Shown here in pieces: positions 1 through 9,755 of a DNA stretch of 64,000 nucleotides. The DNA lies in contig NZ_CP085953.1 of the NCBI RefSeq assembly GCF_020735385.1, positions 806,001 through 870,000 on the forward strand, read 5' to 3'. The stretch comes from Granulicatella elegans. Lineage in GTDB: Bacteria > Bacillota > Bacilli > Lactobacillales > Aerococcaceae. The position numbers were made by a program, and so were the translations under genes. A model generated the notes under the pieces. That model had not been told where the DNA came from and made no database searches. It saw only the letters and a list, made by a program, of their open reading frames with translations. Within the stretch, counting starts at the first letter, position 1, and every line of letters starts with the position of its first letter.

Positions 1-947
1 TCGGGACTTGCTACTTTGAAACCTAAGCGACGTAATTCTTTTGCAAGATAGTCACGTCGTTGTTGGTATTCTACTTTCATAATGTCACAGTCACCTTCTC
101 CGTGTAACATCGCAGCTAAAGCACCGTATTGGCTTGAGCTACTTGGAGAAGTAACCATATATTGGTGAGTTTTAACAACTTCATTGATAAATGGAACTGG
201 GCCAAGGATGTACCCGATTCTCCAGCCAGTCATAGCATGAGATTTGGATAAACCGGTAATTACGATTGTTTGATTAGGTAAGAATGAAGCTAATGATTTA
301 TGAGTTCCGCTATACGTTAATTCAGCGTAAACTTCATCACATAATGCCCATAATCCATATTCTTTTAAGATAACACTTAAAGCTTCTAATTGTTCTTTAG
401 AATAAGTTACCCCTGTTGGGTTACTTGGATATACTAATACAACTGCTTTAAAAGTTTTTTCTGGATGAGCTTCAATAGTAGCACGTAATTTTTCTGGAGT
501 TAAAATAAAACCATCTTCACTAGTATCGACTGTAATAAAGTTCCCTTGGTTCACCATTGTAATTGGCATGTATAATGGGAAAACTGGAGTAGGAACAATA
601 ACTGTGTCTCCAGGGTTCAAAATAGCTTGGAAGCTAGCGTTAATCGCTTCAGTAGCTCCGATAGTAGTGATGACCTGTTCTGCTGTATAGTTTAAATTGA
701 ATTTTTTATTATAGTATGCTGCAGTTGCTTGACGTAATTCAGGAATCCCAGCATTTGGAGTATAGTGGGAATGATTATCACGAATGGCTTGAATAGCAGC
801 TTCTTTAATATGTTCTGGTGTGTTGAAATTTGGTTCACCTAATGTTAATTTGATGATTCCAGGAATTTGAGAAACTTCTGCATCAAATTGACGAATATCT
901 GAAACGGCAATTTTTTCAACGACTTGATTGAATGGATGTTCTAACAT
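1..947 (-). CDS. Class I/II PLP aminotransferase (3' end outside window)
   Basis: Fold-type I aminotransferase, probably of the aspartate/aromatic amino-acid aminotransferase (AraT/PatA-like) group, moving amino groups between amino acids and 2-oxo acids in the cytosol. The first 315 residues are present. The PLP-binding lysine lies in SKSHAMTGWRIGY (Lys about 235), preceded by the typical YPSNPTG and CDEVYAEL segments. The ATG at 947-945 follows a GGGGGTAA-type ribosome binding site. The C-terminal end is beyond base 1. The gene is transcribed away from mnmE and has its own sigma-A-like promoter. The exact substrate cannot be told from sequence; the family call is firm. Confidence 0.9.
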   Translation of the reverse strand, partial: MLEHPFNQVVEKIAVSDIRQFDAEVSQIPGIIKLTLGEPNFNTPEHIKEAAIQAIRDNHSHYTPNAGIPELRQATAAYYNKKFNLNYTAEQVITTIGATEAINASFQAILNPGDTVIVPTPVFPLYMPITMVNQGNFITVDTSEDGFILTPEKLRATIEAHPEKTFKAVVLVYPSNPTGVTYSKEQLEALSVILKEYGLWALCDEVYAELTYSGTHKSLASFLPNQTIVITGLSKSHAMTGWRIGYILGPVPFINEVVKTHQYMVTSPSSSSQYGALAAMLHGEGDCDIMKVEYQQRRDYLAKELRRLGFKVASP

Positions 948-976
948 TTGTTACCCCCTGTGTTATAGATAGGTAA

Positions 977-1005
977 ATTGTACCTTTTTTATCAAAAATT
1001 AGCAA
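977..1005 (-). promoter_or_regulatory. Promoter of the leftward aminotransferase gene
   Basis: On the minus strand, TTGCTA (1005-1000) and TACAAT (982-977) are separated by exactly 17 bases, a good sigma-A match about 30 bases upstream of the aminotransferase start. Confidence 0.55.
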
Positions 1006-1066
1006 TGTGGAAACGAAAAAAGTCTTCTAATCATTCCTCCTACTAGCACAAGTTCAAAAAGTATTG

Positions 1067-1072
1067 TATAAT
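1067..1072 (+). promoter_or_regulatory. -10 box of the mnmE promoter
   Basis: A perfect TATAAT preceded by TTG. No good -35 box stands 17 bases upstream. It is the only strong -10 element before mnmE, which places the hairpin at 1098-1147 inside the transcribed leader. Confidence 0.45.
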
Positions 1073-1097
1073 ATCACTGAAATATAGGTAAGCAGTC

Positions 1098-1147
1098 AAA
1101 GTGCGAGCCACCTTTTTGTTAATAAGGGGTGGAGTGTGCACTTTTTT
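1098..1147 (+). terminator. Terminator-like hairpin in the mnmE leader
   Basis: AAAGTGC (1098-1104) pairs with GCACTTT (1138-1144). Inside it, CCACCTTTT pairs with the segment ending GGGGTGG (up to 1132) through G-C and G-U pairs, and a run of seven T follows. This is the shape of an intrinsic terminator, but it lies between the promoter and the mnmE ribosome binding site, so it may attenuate mnmE. Confidence 0.5.
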
Positions 1148-1177
1148 TGTGCAATGAAGCCAAGAAAGGATATCAGT

Positions 1178-2566
1178 ATGCAAACAGAATTTGATACGAT
1201 TGCTGCGATTTCGACAGCACCTGGTGAAGGGGCTATCGGGATTGTCAGAATTAGTGGAGATTTGGCGATTTCAATCGCAAGTTCGATTTATCAATGTGGT
1301 ACTAAAAAATTAGAAGAACAAAAGACACATACGATTCATTATGGTCATATTGTCGACCCTAAATCTGGAGAAGTCTATGATGAAGTAATGGTAAGTGTTT
1401 TAAGAGCTCCAAAAACTTTTACACGAGAAGATATTGTGGAAATTAATTGTCATGGAGGGATTGTGGCGATTAATCGTGTGTTGCAATTAGTGTTGCGCAT
1501 GGGAGCAAGATTAGCGGAGCCTGGGGAATTTACGAAGCGTGCCTTTTTAAATGGACGTATTGATTTATCTCAAGCAGAAGCAGTGATGGATTTAATTCGA
1601 GCAAAAACGGATAAATCAATGCAATTAGCGATGCGTCAATTAGATGGTCAATTATCGCATTTAATTCAAAATTTACGTCAAGAAATTTTAAATACATTAG
1701 CACAAGTAGAAGTAAATATTGACTATCCAGAATACGATGATGTAGAAGAAATGACTTTGCAATTATTACGAGAAAAGACGCAACAAGTATTGCAAGGGAT
1801 TCGTGCTTTATTAAATACAGCTAGCCAAGGGAAGATTTTACGAGACGGGTTAAAAACAGCCATCGTAGGTCGCCCGAATGTTGGAAAATCTAGTTTATTA
1901 AATGTATTATTAAGAGAAGAGAAAGCCATTGTAACGGATATTGCTGGAACAACAAGAGATACAATCGAAGAATATGTCAATGTCCGTGGAGTGCCTTTAC
2001 AATTAATTGATACAGCAGGAATTCGTGAAACGGATGATGTCGTAGAAAAAATCGGGGTAGAACGTAGTCGTAAAGCGTTAAAAGAAGCGGATTTTGTATT
2101 GTTGTTATTGAACCAAAGTGAAACATTACAAGAGGAAGACATTCGTTTATTAGAAACGACAAAAGGAATGAAGCGAATTATTTTATTTAATAAAACAGAT
2201 TTGCCTTCAAAACTTTCAACAGAGGATATCGCTCCTTATGCTAAGGAAGAAGAAATTGTCACAACGTCTATGTTGAATAAAGAAGGAATCGATCAATTAG
2301 AAGAAAAAATTGCGGGATATTTCTTCCAAGGACAAATGAATGAACGAGATGCAACTTACTTATCAAATACTCGTCATATTGCCTTATTAGAAAAAGCAGA
2401 ACAGGCATTAGTCGAAGTGCAAAATGGGATTGAAATGGAAATGCCGGTCGATTTAATTCAAATTGATTTTACAAGAGCATGGGATTTATTAGGAGAAATC
2501 ACAGGAGACAGTATTCAAGATGAGCTTCTAACCCAATTATTTAGCCAATTCTGTTTAGGAAAATAA
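1178..2566 (+). CDS. mnmE: tRNA modification GTPase MnmE
   Basis: MnmE (TrmE) is a dimeric, K+-activated GTPase that works with MnmG to install the 5-carboxymethylaminomethyl group on U34 of certain tRNAs. The 462-residue protein has the N-terminal folate-binding domain, a helical domain, and an inserted G domain with GRPNVGKSS (about 231), DTAG (about 278) and NKTD (about 337). It ends in the family signature FCLGK, whose Cys is conserved. The start at 1178 is chosen because AAGAAAGGA stands 7 bases before it and the protein then begins [13 protein letters not shown] as in the family; an upstream in-frame ATG at 1136 falls in the leader hairpin. mnmG lies two genes downstream. Confidence 0.97.
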   Translation: MQTEFDTIAAISTAPGEGAIGIVRISGDLAISIASSIYQCGTKKLEEQKTHTIHYGHIVDPKSGEVYDEVMVSVLRAPKTFTREDIVEINCHGGIVAINRVLQLVLRMGARLAEPGEFTKRAFLNGRIDLSQAEAVMDLIRAKTDKSMQLAMRQLDGQLSHLIQNLRQEILNTLAQVEVNIDYPEYDDVEEMTLQLLREKTQQVLQGIRALLNTASQGKILRDGLKTAIVGRPNVGKSSLLNVLLREEKAIVTDIAGTTRDTIEEYVNVRGVPLQLIDTAGIRETDDVVEKIGVERSRKALKEADFVLLLLNQSETLQEEDIRLLETTKGMKRIILFNKTDLPSKLSTEDIAPYAKEEEIVTTSMLNKEGIDQLEEKIAGYFFQGQMNERDATYLSNTRHIALLEKAEQALVEVQNGIEMEMPVDLIQIDFTRAWDLLGEITGDSIQDELLTQLFSQFCLGK

Positions 2567-2599
2567 GAGAAAGCCACTATTGGAGAAAGGGAGTTTCGA

Positions 2600-3079
2600 A
2601 TGACAAAGTTAGCAACGATTTGCTATATCGATAATGGAAAAGAATTGTTATTACTAAAGCGCAATAAGAAGCCAAACGATGTACATGAAGGTAAATACAT
2701 TGGAGTAGGTGGTAAATTTGAAGCGGGTGAATCTCCAGAAGAATGTGCCATTCGTGAAATTTTTGAAGAAACAGGTTTGAAAGTTCATCAAATGGCGTTA
2801 AAAGGGATTATTACTTTTCCTGAATTTACTCCCGAACATGATTGGTACACGTATGTGTTTCGAGTGACGGATTTTTCCGGGGAATTAATCGACTCTCCTG
2901 AAGGTACTTTAGAGTGGGTTCCTTATGATCAAGTATTGACGAAGCCAACTTGGCAAGGTGATTTAATTTTTATGAGTTGGCTATTAGAGAATCGTCCATT
3001 TTTCTCAGCTAAATTTATATATGAAAATGGTGAATACATTCGCCATCAAGTGGAATTTTATACAACGAATGAACAATAG
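2600..3079 (+). CDS. Nudix hydrolase, MutT/8-oxo-dGTP diphosphatase-like
   Basis: A 159-residue Nudix protein. The complete Nudix box runs from Gly38 to Gly59 (G-x5-E-x7-REIFEETG), giving the Mg2+-binding helix that cleaves nucleoside diphosphates linked to X. Length and sequence resemble MutT/MTH1-like 8-oxo-purine triphosphatases, but the substrate is not determined by these motifs. It sits 33 bases after mnmE and 15 before mnmG on the same strand, so it is probably co-transcribed with the tRNA-modification genes. The start follows GAAAGGGAG. Confidence 0.85.
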   Translation: MTKLATICYIDNGKELLLLKRNKKPNDVHEGKYIGVGGKFEAGESPEECAIREIFEETGLKVHQMALKGIITFPEFTPEHDWYTYVFRVTDFSGELIDSPEGTLEWVPYDQVLTKPTWQGDLIFMSWLLENRPFFSAKFIYENGEYIRHQVEFYTTNEQ

Positions 3080-3094
3080 AAAGTAGGAGGAAGT

Positions 3095-4993
3095 ATGGTA
3101 ACAACTTATGAAGCTGGTAACTATGATGTTATCGTAGTCGGTGCGGGTCACGCTGGAAGTGAAGCTGCACTAGCAAGTGCTCGTATGGGTGCTAAAACAT
3201 TATTATTAACAATGAATTTGGAAATGGTGGCATTTATGCCTTGTAATCCGTCTGTTGGAGGCCCTGCAAAAGGAGTCGTTGTGCGTGAAATTGATGCGTT
3301 AGGCGGAGAAATGGGTAGAAATATCGATAAAACCTATATTCAAATGCGTATGTTAAATACAGGGAAAGGCCCTGCAGTACGTGCGTTACGTGCGCAAGCA
3401 GATAAACATTTATATGCGCAAGAAATGAAAAAAACAATTGAACAACAAGAAAATCTTGATTTAAAACAAGGAATTGCGGAACGTTTAATGGTAGAAGACG
3501 GTGTTTGTAAAGGGGTTGTATCTCATACAGGTGCAATTTACCGTTCAAAAGCAGTTGTTTTAACAGCTGGAACATCTTCTCGTGGACAAATTATTATTGG
3601 AGAATTGAAATATTCTTCTGGAGCTAATAATTCTCAACCGTCGATTAAATTATCAGAAAACTTATTAGAATTAGGATTTGAATTAGCTCGTTTTAAAACA
3701 GGGACTCCTCCAAGAATTAAGAGTTCTTCGATTGATTATAGCAAGACAGAAATCCAACCAGGAGATGAAACGCCAAATTTATTTAGTTTTACTTCTAAAG
3801 ATGAAGACTACCGCTATAATCAAATTCCATGTTGGTTGACGTATACAAATGAAGGGACTCATGAAAAAATTCGTGAAAACTTACATCGTGCGCCAATGTT
3901 TACAGGAATTGTAGAAGGTGTAGGAGCTCGTTATTGCCCATCTATTGAAGATAAAATCGTTCGTTTCAGCGACAAACCTCGTCACCAAATTTTCTTAGAA
4001 CCAGAAGGGGAAAATACGGAAGAAGTGTATATTCAAGGATTATCAACTTCTCTACCAGAAGATGTTCAAATTCAAATGATTCATACAGTAGAAGGTTTGG
4101 AAAAAGCTGAAATGATGAGAACTGGTTATGCCATTGAGTATGATGTAGTGATTCCTCACCAATTAAAAAATACATTTGAAACAAAAATTGTGGAGAATTT
4201 ATTTACAGCTGGACAAATGAATGGAACAAGTGGATATGAAGAAGCTGCCGGTCAAGGGCTTTATGCTGGAATTAATGCTGTTCGTAAAATCCGTGGTGAA
4301 GAACCATTTATTTTAGGTCGTAGTGATGCGTATATTGGAGTATTAGTAGATGATTTAGTTACAAAAGGAACGACAGAACCGTATCGTCTATTAACTTCTC
4401 GTGCAGAATATCGTTTATTATTACGTCATGATAATGCAGATTTACGTTTAACAGAAAAAGGTCGTGAACTAGGATTAATTTCAGATGAACGTTATGTAGC
4501 ATTCCAAGAAAAACAAGCAACCATTCAAGCAGAAATTAAACGTATCCAATCCATCCGTTTGAAACCAACTGAACAATTGCAATCATTCTTAGCTGAAAAA
4601 GAATCTGCAGAATTAAAAGACGGTATTTTATTAAGTGATTTATTAAAACGTCCAGAGTTATCTTATGATGATTTAATTGGCTTTGCAGAAGAAGAGGTAG
4701 CTGTTTCTCGTGAAGTAAAAGAACAAGTAGAAATTTCTGTGAAGTATGAAGGTTATATTGCCAAAGCGATTGAAAAAGTAGAAAAATTAAAACGAATGGA
4801 AGCAAAACGTATTCCATCGAATATTGATTATGATGCTATTAATGGACTTGCGACAGAAGCTCGTCAACGTTTGAAATTAATTCAACCAGAAACGATTGCG
4901 CAAGCAAGCCGTATTAGTGGGGTAAACCCTGCCGATGTATCGATTTTAATGGTGTATATCGAACAAGGAAAAATTGCGAAAGTTCAAGAATAG
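3095..4993 (+). CDS. mnmG: tRNA uridine 5-carboxymethylaminomethyl modification enzyme MnmG
   Basis: MnmG (GidA) is the FAD-dependent partner of MnmE in wobble-uridine modification. The 632-residue length is typical. The N-terminal dinucleotide-binding motif [10 protein letters not shown] lies at 16-25, followed by the GidA signature [11 protein letters not shown] near residue 50. The C-terminal helical domain that contacts MnmE and tRNA is intact. A strong GTAGGAGGA ribosome binding site precedes ATG. rsmG starts 9 bases downstream, the usual gidA-gidB order. Confidence 0.98.
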   Translation: MVTTYEAGNYDVIVVGAGHAGSEAALASARMGAKTLLLTMNLEMVAFMPCNPSVGGPAKGVVVREIDALGGEMGRNIDKTYIQMRMLNTGKGPAVRALRAQADKHLYAQEMKKTIEQQENLDLKQGIAERLMVEDGVCKGVVSHTGAIYRSKAVVLTAGTSSRGQIIIGELKYSSGANNSQPSIKLSENLLELGFELARFKTGTPPRIKSSSIDYSKTEIQPGDETPNLFSFTSKDEDYRYNQIPCWLTYTNEGTHEKIRENLHRAPMFTGIVEGVGARYCPSIEDKIVRFSDKPRHQIFLEPEGENTEEVYIQGLSTSLPEDVQIQMIHTVEGLEKAEMMRTGYAIEYDVVIPHQLKNTFETKIVENLFTAGQMNGTSGYEEAAGQGLYAGINAVRKIRGEEPFILGRSDAYIGVLVDDLVTKGTTEPYRLLTSRAEYRLLLRHDNADLRLTEKGRELGLISDERYVAFQEKQATIQAEIKRIQSIRLKPTEQLQSFLAEKESAELKDGILLSDLLKRPELSYDDLIGFAEEEVAVSREVKEQVEISVKYEGYIAKAIEKVEKLKRMEAKRIPSNIDYDAINGLATEARQRLKLIQPETIAQASRISGVNPADVSILMVYIEQGKIAKVQE

Positions 4994-5002
4994 GAGAATT
5001 GT

Positions 5003-5716
5003 ATGAAACCAGAAGAATTTTATCAAAGACTCCAAGAAGTTCATGGCATTATTTTAACAGAGGTACAAAAAGAACAATTTCATCAATATTTTCAATTATT
5101 GGTGGAGTGGAATGAGAAGATGAATTTAACGGCAATTACCGATGAAGAAGGTGTCTATTTGAAACACTTCTATGATTCATTAGCGCTAGGATTTCATCAT
5201 GAATTGTCGAATCAAACATTGTGTGATGTCGGAGCTGGAGCAGGATTTCCAAGTATTCCATTGAAAATTGTATTTCCAGATTTAAAAGTGACAATTGTGG
5301 ATTCGCTTAATAAACGAATTACATTTTTAAATACTTTAGTAGAAACGTTAGGATTAATAGATGTGCAATGTTTCCATGATCGTGCAGAAACTTTTGGACA
5401 AAATAAAAATTTCAGAGCATTTTATGATGTCGTAACAGCTAGAGCGGTAGCAAAATTAAGTGTACTAAGCGAATTTTGTATGCCATTAGTGAAAAAACAA
5501 GGATACTTTTTAGCATTGAAAGCTGCTCATACAGAAGTGGAGTTAGAAGAAGCGAAAAAATCGATTGCCATTTTAGGTGGAAAAGTGGAAGGTGATGTGT
5601 CTTTTGATTTGCCATATGAAGGTGGAAATCGTCATGTTGTAACGATTTTAAAAACAAAAGAAACGCCAAATAAATATCCACGGAAACCAGGAATTCCATT
5701 GAAAAAACCATTATAA
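5003..5716 (+). CDS. rsmG: 16S rRNA (guanine-527-N7)-methyltransferase RsmG
   Basis: RsmG (GidB) uses S-adenosylmethionine to methylate N7 of G527 in the 530 loop of 16S rRNA. The SAM-binding motif is [10 protein letters not shown] (from about residue 74), followed by the VDSLNKR acidic loop. At 237 residues it is of normal length for Firmicutes. It closes the mnmE-Nudix-mnmG-rsmG run and is followed by a strong bidirectional terminator. In this family, loss of function gives low-level streptomycin resistance. Confidence 0.97.
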   Translation: MKPEEFYQRLQEVHGIILTEVQKEQFHQYFQLLVEWNEKMNLTAITDEEGVYLKHFYDSLALGFHHELSNQTLCDVGAGAGFPSIPLKIVFPDLKVTIVDSLNKRITFLNTLVETLGLIDVQCFHDRAETFGQNKNFRAFYDVVTARAVAKLSVLSEFCMPLVKKQGYFLALKAAHTEVELEEAKKSIAILGGKVEGDVSFDLPYEGGNRHVVTILKTKETPNKYPRKPGIPLKKPL

Positions 5717-5720
5717 AAGA

Positions 5721-5785
5721 AGAAAGACTTTTCTGTTGTAGCAGAGCTGGTTCGTTAGCCACTGTTACAAAGAAGAGTCTTTTTT
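5721..5785. terminator. Bidirectional terminator between rsmG and the nucleoid-associated gene
   Basis: Long hairpin: AAAGACTTTTCT at the left pairs with AGAAGAGTCTTT at the right, with inner pairing TTGTAGCAG/CTGTTACAA and GCTGG/TTAGC around a TTCG loop. T runs on the right and A runs on the left let it serve both convergent genes. Confidence 0.85.
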
Positions 5786-6785
5786 ATGCGTTGAATCGAT
5801 TCATGATTGAGTCGATATTTTTAATTAATACAGAAATAGATCCGTCAGGATTATTGATAAACTCCACCATTTCTTTATTTTCGTAAATGTCACTTGGAAT
5901 AGTAATTTCAATTCCGTTATCGAGTTTGAATTTTTGTTTGCTGTATTTCTTCTCATATTTTGGCACATTTGTAACAGGAATTTTTTCTAGAATTTTTTCA
6001 GTCGTAATTGCTTGGTAAGCCGCTTCTTTTGCTAGAGGTTTATCTTTGAAGACTGTATCGAAAATAATACCAGCATCGATTTCATCACTTTCTTCTAATT
6101 GTGTTAAGATTGCTTGCTGTGTCGTTGCAAGTGCTAGATAATTTTCTTCGTCATATTTTTTGGCGACATGTGTGACAGTCTTTTTAATTTCTTTGATTTG
6201 TTCCTGTGTACTTGTAGGAGGTGTAATTTCTAAAAATTGTTCAGAGAAATACGGAATTTTTTTACCTTCTACGATATATTTTCGTTCGATTAATTGATAC
6301 TGACCATTACTTGTATCCACAATGAACGCTTCAGATAATTTTTGAGAAGGATTTGGTAAAATCGCATGATTTTGCAAAACGGTATTTAATACTTGATCAT
6401 CTTCATAATCTAAAAAATGTGTATATTTAGAGCTATAATCTAAACGCAAAATTGCAAAGAAATTTCCGCCTTGATCATTAATGCCTGATGCAAAGACATA
6501 ATCAGCTGCAGGGATATCTTCTGCTGGAGCGATGATTTCATATAATTTATGAGCCAGTTGTTGTGTTTTTTCAATAAAAGGGATGCTGTCATCTGCCAAA
6601 AATCCTAGAAGTGGTTCTTCTGGAGGTAAGACACCATGACGAGGGTCACTTTTTAATGTTTTTTCAATTATTTTTGTAAAATATTCTGTAATATAGGGAT
6701 TCGATAAAGGTAATTCTTTTTGGGATAACAGTAAGTTTCCGCTATTTTTATCGAAAATGTGTAAATAAGCTTGGTGTAAAATCAT
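5784..6785 (-). CDS. Nucleoid-associated protein, NdpA/YejK (37-kDa) family
   Basis: A 333-residue protein resembling the NA37/YejK family, which associates with the bacterial nucleoid; its biochemical role is poorly known. The N-terminus (MILHQAYLHIFDKNSG) and the internal pattern, with a segment near residue 120 rich in aromatic residues (LRLDYSSKYTHFLDYE), fit family members in Lactobacillales. No membrane segment or signal peptide is seen. The gene is convergent with rsmG and divergent from ogt, so it is probably a single-gene unit. The family call rests on overall resemblance, not on a catalytic motif. Confidence 0.75.
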   Translation of the reverse strand: MILHQAYLHIFDKNSGNLLLSQKELPLSNPYITEYFTKIIEKTLKSDPRHGVLPPEEPLLGFLADDSIPFIEKTQQLAHKLYEIIAPAEDIPAADYVFASGINDQGGNFFAILRLDYSSKYTHFLDYEDDQVLNTVLQNHAILPNPSQKLSEAFIVDTSNGQYQLIERKYIVEGKKIPYFSEQFLEITPPTSTQEQIKEIKKTVTHVAKKYDEENYLALATTQQAILTQLEESDEIDAGIIFDTVFKDKPLAKEAAYQAITTEKILEKIPVTNVPKYEKKYSKQKFKLDNGIEITIPSDIYENKEMVEFINNPDGSISVLIKNIDSIMNRFNA

Positions 6786-6885
6786 AAAAACTCCTTAAAA
6801 ATATTAGTAATACAAACATACCACTTCTTTTTTTGTAAGTAAATGGAGTATACTATTTTTATTCTGAGGAATGGGAGGTTGAAAA

Positions 6886-7377
6886 GTGTTTGAGAGTAGA
6901 ATACAAACCCCTCTAGGAGAAGTTCGATTAAGAAGTGATGGAAATTCACTAACAGGCTTATGGTTTGTAGGGCAAGTGAATGATGCCAAGGACAACCATG
7001 ATATTGAGATAAAAGATGATTTGCCAATTTTTGGTCAAGTAGAAAGTTGGTTAGAAAATTATTTTTCTGGAAAGCAAATTCCAATTACGATTCCGTTGAA
7101 ACCGAAAGGAACCGTTTTTCAAGAAAGAGTTTGGCAACTGTTGCAAGAAATTCCTTATGGAGAAACGATGACTTATGGAGAAATGGCGCAGAGAATGGCA
7201 AAAGAAAAAGGCGTAGAAACCTACTCCGCTCAAGCAGTTGGGCAAGCTGTTGGAAAAAATCCAATCAGCGTTTTCATTCCTTGCCATCGAGTGATAGGAA
7301 AAAATGGTGCATTAACTGGATATGCGGGTGGAGTTCATAGAAAAGAACAATTGTTAAATTTAGAAAGGGGAAAATAA
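6886..7377 (+). CDS. ogt: Methylated-DNA--protein-cysteine S-methyltransferase
   Basis: Suicide DNA-repair protein that moves alkyl groups from O6-alkylguanine (and O4-alkylthymine) to its own cysteine. The active-site motif IPCHRVIG is present, with Cys at about residue 133; the 163-residue size and the C-terminal helix-turn-helix region with GETMTYGE fit Ogt/MGMT. The start is GTG, 6 bases after GGGAGGTT. The next gene begins right after the stop, suggesting co-transcription. Confidence 0.95.
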   Translation: MFESRIQTPLGEVRLRSDGNSLTGLWFVGQVNDAKDNHDIEIKDDLPIFGQVESWLENYFSGKQIPITIPLKPKGTVFQERVWQLLQEIPYGETMTYGEMAQRMAKEKGVETYSAQAVGQAVGKNPISVFIPCHRVIGKNGALTGYAGGVHRKEQLLNLERGK

Positions 7378-8322
7378 ATGGTGTTAAAAGGGATAAAAAT
7401 GGTATTGGCGGCATTTGGGTCATTATTAGTGGCACAATATTTTGGATTGTCGTCAGCTTCGGTAGCATCGATTATTGCAATTCTAAGTGTTGGGAATACG
7501 AAGAAGTCATCCATCGTAATTGCTTGGAAACGAGTAGTGGCTATGTTATTAGCTTTAACAGTAGCGGTATGTGTTTTTTTAATGTTGGGACATTCTACCA
7601 TTAGTTTTGGAGTGTATTTAATCATTTATATTCCTCTTGCATTTTTATTAAAAGCAGAAGCAGGGATTGCACCAAGTTCGGTACTTGCGATTCACCTTTG
7701 GTTAAGTAATACGATAACAAATAGATTACTATTAAATGAGGCGTTGTTATTATTAGTGGGAACATCAGTAGCTCTTTTATTAAATTGGCATATGCCTAGC
7801 TATCAACAAGATATTGAAGATAAAAGACAAGAAATTGAAGATAAATTAAAAGATATTTTAAGAAAAATGGCATACTTTTTACGAATGGGAAATGGAACAA
7901 ATGATGCAAAACTCATTATTGAAGCAAAAGAAAAGTTAGCCCAGGCGCAAAAACTTTTATTTATTGAAAGTGAAAATCAGTTATTTAGTCAATTTAATAA
8001 AGATTTATGTTATTTTGAAATGCGAGCGGAACAAATACAGTTATTAGAAGTGATGGCTAAAAATTTAAATGATTTTCATTGTCCTGCTAGAGAGGCTGAG
8101 TTGTTAGCGGAAATGTTTGATTCAACAGCAGAACAATTGCACTTAACGAATACTGGGTTAGATTTAATGGCTGAGATTCAGGATTATATTGATGAATTTA
8201 GGAACTTAGAGCTACCAAAAACGAGAGATGAATTTGAATATCGTGCAACATTATTCCAGTTATTAAGGGATTTACAACGATTTATTGACCTTAAAGTATG
8301 TTATTTTAGAGATCATCATTAA
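7378..8322 (+). CDS. Aromatic acid exporter family membrane protein (FUSC-like)
   Basis: A 314-residue protein. The first ~145 residues hold several hydrophobic segments typical of the ArAE/FUSC-like N-terminal unit; the rest is a charged, helical cytosolic domain. It resembles the B. subtilis YqjA-type proteins annotated as aromatic acid exporters (the half-size Gram-positive form). The transported compound is unknown. It begins directly after the ogt stop with AAAGGGGAAAA as ribosome binding site. The assignment rests on topology and general resemblance. Confidence 0.75.
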   Translation: MVLKGIKMVLAAFGSLLVAQYFGLSSASVASIIAILSVGNTKKSSIVIAWKRVVAMLLALTVAVCVFLMLGHSTISFGVYLIIYIPLAFLLKAEAGIAPSSVLAIHLWLSNTITNRLLLNEALLLLVGTSVALLLNWHMPSYQQDIEDKRQEIEDKLKDILRKMAYFLRMGNGTNDAKLIIEAKEKLAQAQKLLFIESENQLFSQFNKDLCYFEMRAEQIQLLEVMAKNLNDFHCPAREAELLAEMFDSTAEQLHLTNTGLDLMAEIQDYIDEFRNLELPKTRDEFEYRATLFQLLRDLQRFIDLKVCYFRDHH

Positions 8323-8359
8323 TTTGGAAAAAAATATATCGAAAAAGTTGCAAAACAGC

Positions 8360-8388
8360 TTGCATTTCACAAGAATTCTTGCTAGAAT
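8360..8388 (+). promoter_or_regulatory. rplK promoter
   Basis: TTGCAT (8360-8365), a 17-base spacer and TAGAAT (8383-8388), with the extended -10 TGC just before. This is a near-ideal sigma-A promoter and begins a leader of about 90 bases before rplK. Confidence 0.8.
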
Positions 8389-8420
8389 ATCAAAGTGCAT
8401 TTGTGTGCACTGGAACAAAA

Positions 8421-8457
8421 CGTGGGAGGAGAAATCTTCATCTCCATTTAAACCACG
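8421..8457 (+). promoter_or_regulatory. Putative L1-binding mRNA motif in the rplK leader
   Basis: CGTGGGAGG (8421-8429) pairs at its base with CCACG (8453-8457), enclosing GGAG/CTCC. GTGGGAGG occurs in the L1 site of 23S rRNA, so the leader looks like a ribosomal mimic through which L1 could repress rplK-rplA translation. A second copy lies before rplA. Confidence 0.6.
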
Positions 8458-8485
8458 CGCGAAACAATCAAGGAGGTAATGTCTC

Positions 8486-8911
8486 GTGGCTAAAAAAGTT
8501 GTAAAACTAGTTAAATTACAAATTCCTGCAGGTAAAGCTACACCAGCTCCACCAGTAGGTCCAGCTTTAGGTCAAGCACAAGTTAACATCATGGGCTTCT
8601 GTAAAGAGTTCAACGCTCGTACAGCAGAACAAGCTGGTTTAATTATTCCGGTAGTGATTTCAGTATATGAAGACCGTTCATTCGACTTCATCTGTAAAAC
8701 ACCACCAGCAGCAGTATTATTAAAGAAAGCTGCTAAAGTAGAAAAAGGTTCAGGCGAACCAAACAAGAAAAAAGTTGCTACTGTAACTCGTGATCAAGTT
8801 AGAGAAATTGCTGAATTAAAAGCACCTGACTTAAATGCAGCAGATGTTGAAGCTGCAATGCGCATGGTCGAAGGTACAGCCCGTTCAATGGGATTTGTAG
8901 TAGAAGGCTAA
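8486..8911 (+). CDS. rplK: 50S ribosomal protein L11
   Basis: L11 (141 residues, the usual length) binds the GTPase-associated region of 23S rRNA and is needed for factor-dependent GTP hydrolysis and the stringent response. The N-terminal [21 protein letters not shown] block is the diagnostic L11 start. Initiation is at GTG, 7 bases after AAGGAGGTAA. It is the first gene of the rplK-rplA operon; no secE-nusG pair precedes it here, an aromatic-acid-exporter-like gene does. Confidence 0.98.
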   Translation: MAKKVVKLVKLQIPAGKATPAPPVGPALGQAQVNIMGFCKEFNARTAEQAGLIIPVVISVYEDRSFDFICKTPPAAVLLKKAAKVEKGSGEPNKKKVATVTRDQVREIAELKAPDLNAADVEAAMRMVEGTARSMGFVVEG

Positions 8912-8928
8912 CAAACATGCAGCTTCCA

Positions 8929-8991
8929 AAAGTCCCTAACACGAGTGTTTCACTCATGGACTTTGTGGGAGGTAGAACCGTTAAAACCACA
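8929..8991 (+). promoter_or_regulatory. rplK-rplA intergenic structure with second L1-type motif
   Basis: AAAGTCC (8929-8935) pairs with GGACTTT (8958-8964). Directly after it comes GTGGGAGG (8965-8972), closed by CCACA (8987-8991) 5 to 10 bases before the rplA ribosome binding site. The motif repeats the one before rplK and suggests L1 control of its own cistron. Confidence 0.55.
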
Positions 8992-9011
8992 CAATAGGAG
9001 GAAATTATACA

Positions 9012-9701
9012 ATGGCAAAGAAAAGCAAAAAATATTTAGAAGCCGCTAAAAAAATCGATTCTTCAAAAGCTTACTCAGTTCAAGAAGCAATCGCATTAGC
9101 AAAAGAAACAGACTTCGCTAAATTTGATGCATCTGTAGAAGTTGCATATCGTTTAGGATTAGATCCAAAGAAAGCTGACCAACAATTACGTGGAGCAGTA
9201 GTTCTTCCAAACGGAACAGGTAAAACTCAACGTGTATTAGTATTTGCAAAAGGTGAAAAAGCTAAAGAAGCTGAAGCAGCTGGTGCAGATTATGTTGGTG
9301 ATAGCGAATTAGCTCAAAAAATCCAAGGTGGATGGTTTGAGTTTGACGTTATCGTAGCTACACCTGACATGATGGGTGAAGTTGGTCGTTTAGGTCGTAT
9401 ATTAGGACCTAAAGGTTTAATGCCAAACCCTAAAACAGGTACTGTTACAATGGACGTAACGAAAGCTGTTGAAGAAATCAAAGCTGGTAAAGTAACTTAC
9501 CGTGTTGACAAAGCTGGTAACATCCACGTTCCAATCGGTAAAGTTTCATTCGAAAACGAAAAATTAGTAGAAAACTTCAAAACAATTCACGAAACATTAT
9601 TACGTATCAAACCTGCTACAGTTAAAGGTCAATACGTACGTAACGTTTCTGTAACAACTACTTTTGGCCCTGGGGTTAAAGTGGACGTAGCTTCTCTATA
9701 A
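9012..9701 (+). CDS. rplA: 50S ribosomal protein L1
   Basis: L1 (229 residues) forms the mobile L1 stalk at the E site and is a classic translational autoregulator. The central [21 protein letters not shown] block is the L1 signature. It lies 100 bases after rplK with its own TAGGAGGAAA ribosome binding site. The upstream GTGGGAGG motifs fit autoregulation. An intrinsic terminator follows immediately. Confidence 0.98.
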   Translation: MAKKSKKYLEAAKKIDSSKAYSVQEAIALAKETDFAKFDASVEVAYRLGLDPKKADQQLRGAVVLPNGTGKTQRVLVFAKGEKAKEAEAAGADYVGDSELAQKIQGGWFEFDVIVATPDMMGEVGRLGRILGPKGLMPNPKTGTVTMDVTKAVEEIKAGKVTYRVDKAGNIHVPIGKVSFENEKLVENFKTIHETLLRIKPATVKGQYVRNVSVTTTFGPGVKVDVASL

Positions 9702-9714
9702 TTTTAACAATAAG

Positions 9715-9745
9715 AAAAGAGTCGAGTTATCTCGGCTCTTTTTTG
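9715..9745 (+). terminator. rplA terminator
   Basis: AAGAGTCGAG, loop TTAT, CTCGGCTCTT and a T run: a standard intrinsic terminator ending the rplK-rplA operon. Confidence 0.9.
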
Positions 9746-9755
9746 TGTTTATAGA

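Noticed and set aside
1136-1177. Upstream ATG extension of mnmE
   Set aside because: It begins inside the leader hairpin; the ATG at 1178 has the better ribosome binding site and gives the family N-terminus.
7047-7340. 97-codon frame inside ogt
   Set aside because: It is a shadow in another frame of the methyltransferase gene, whose active-site motif confirms the true frame.
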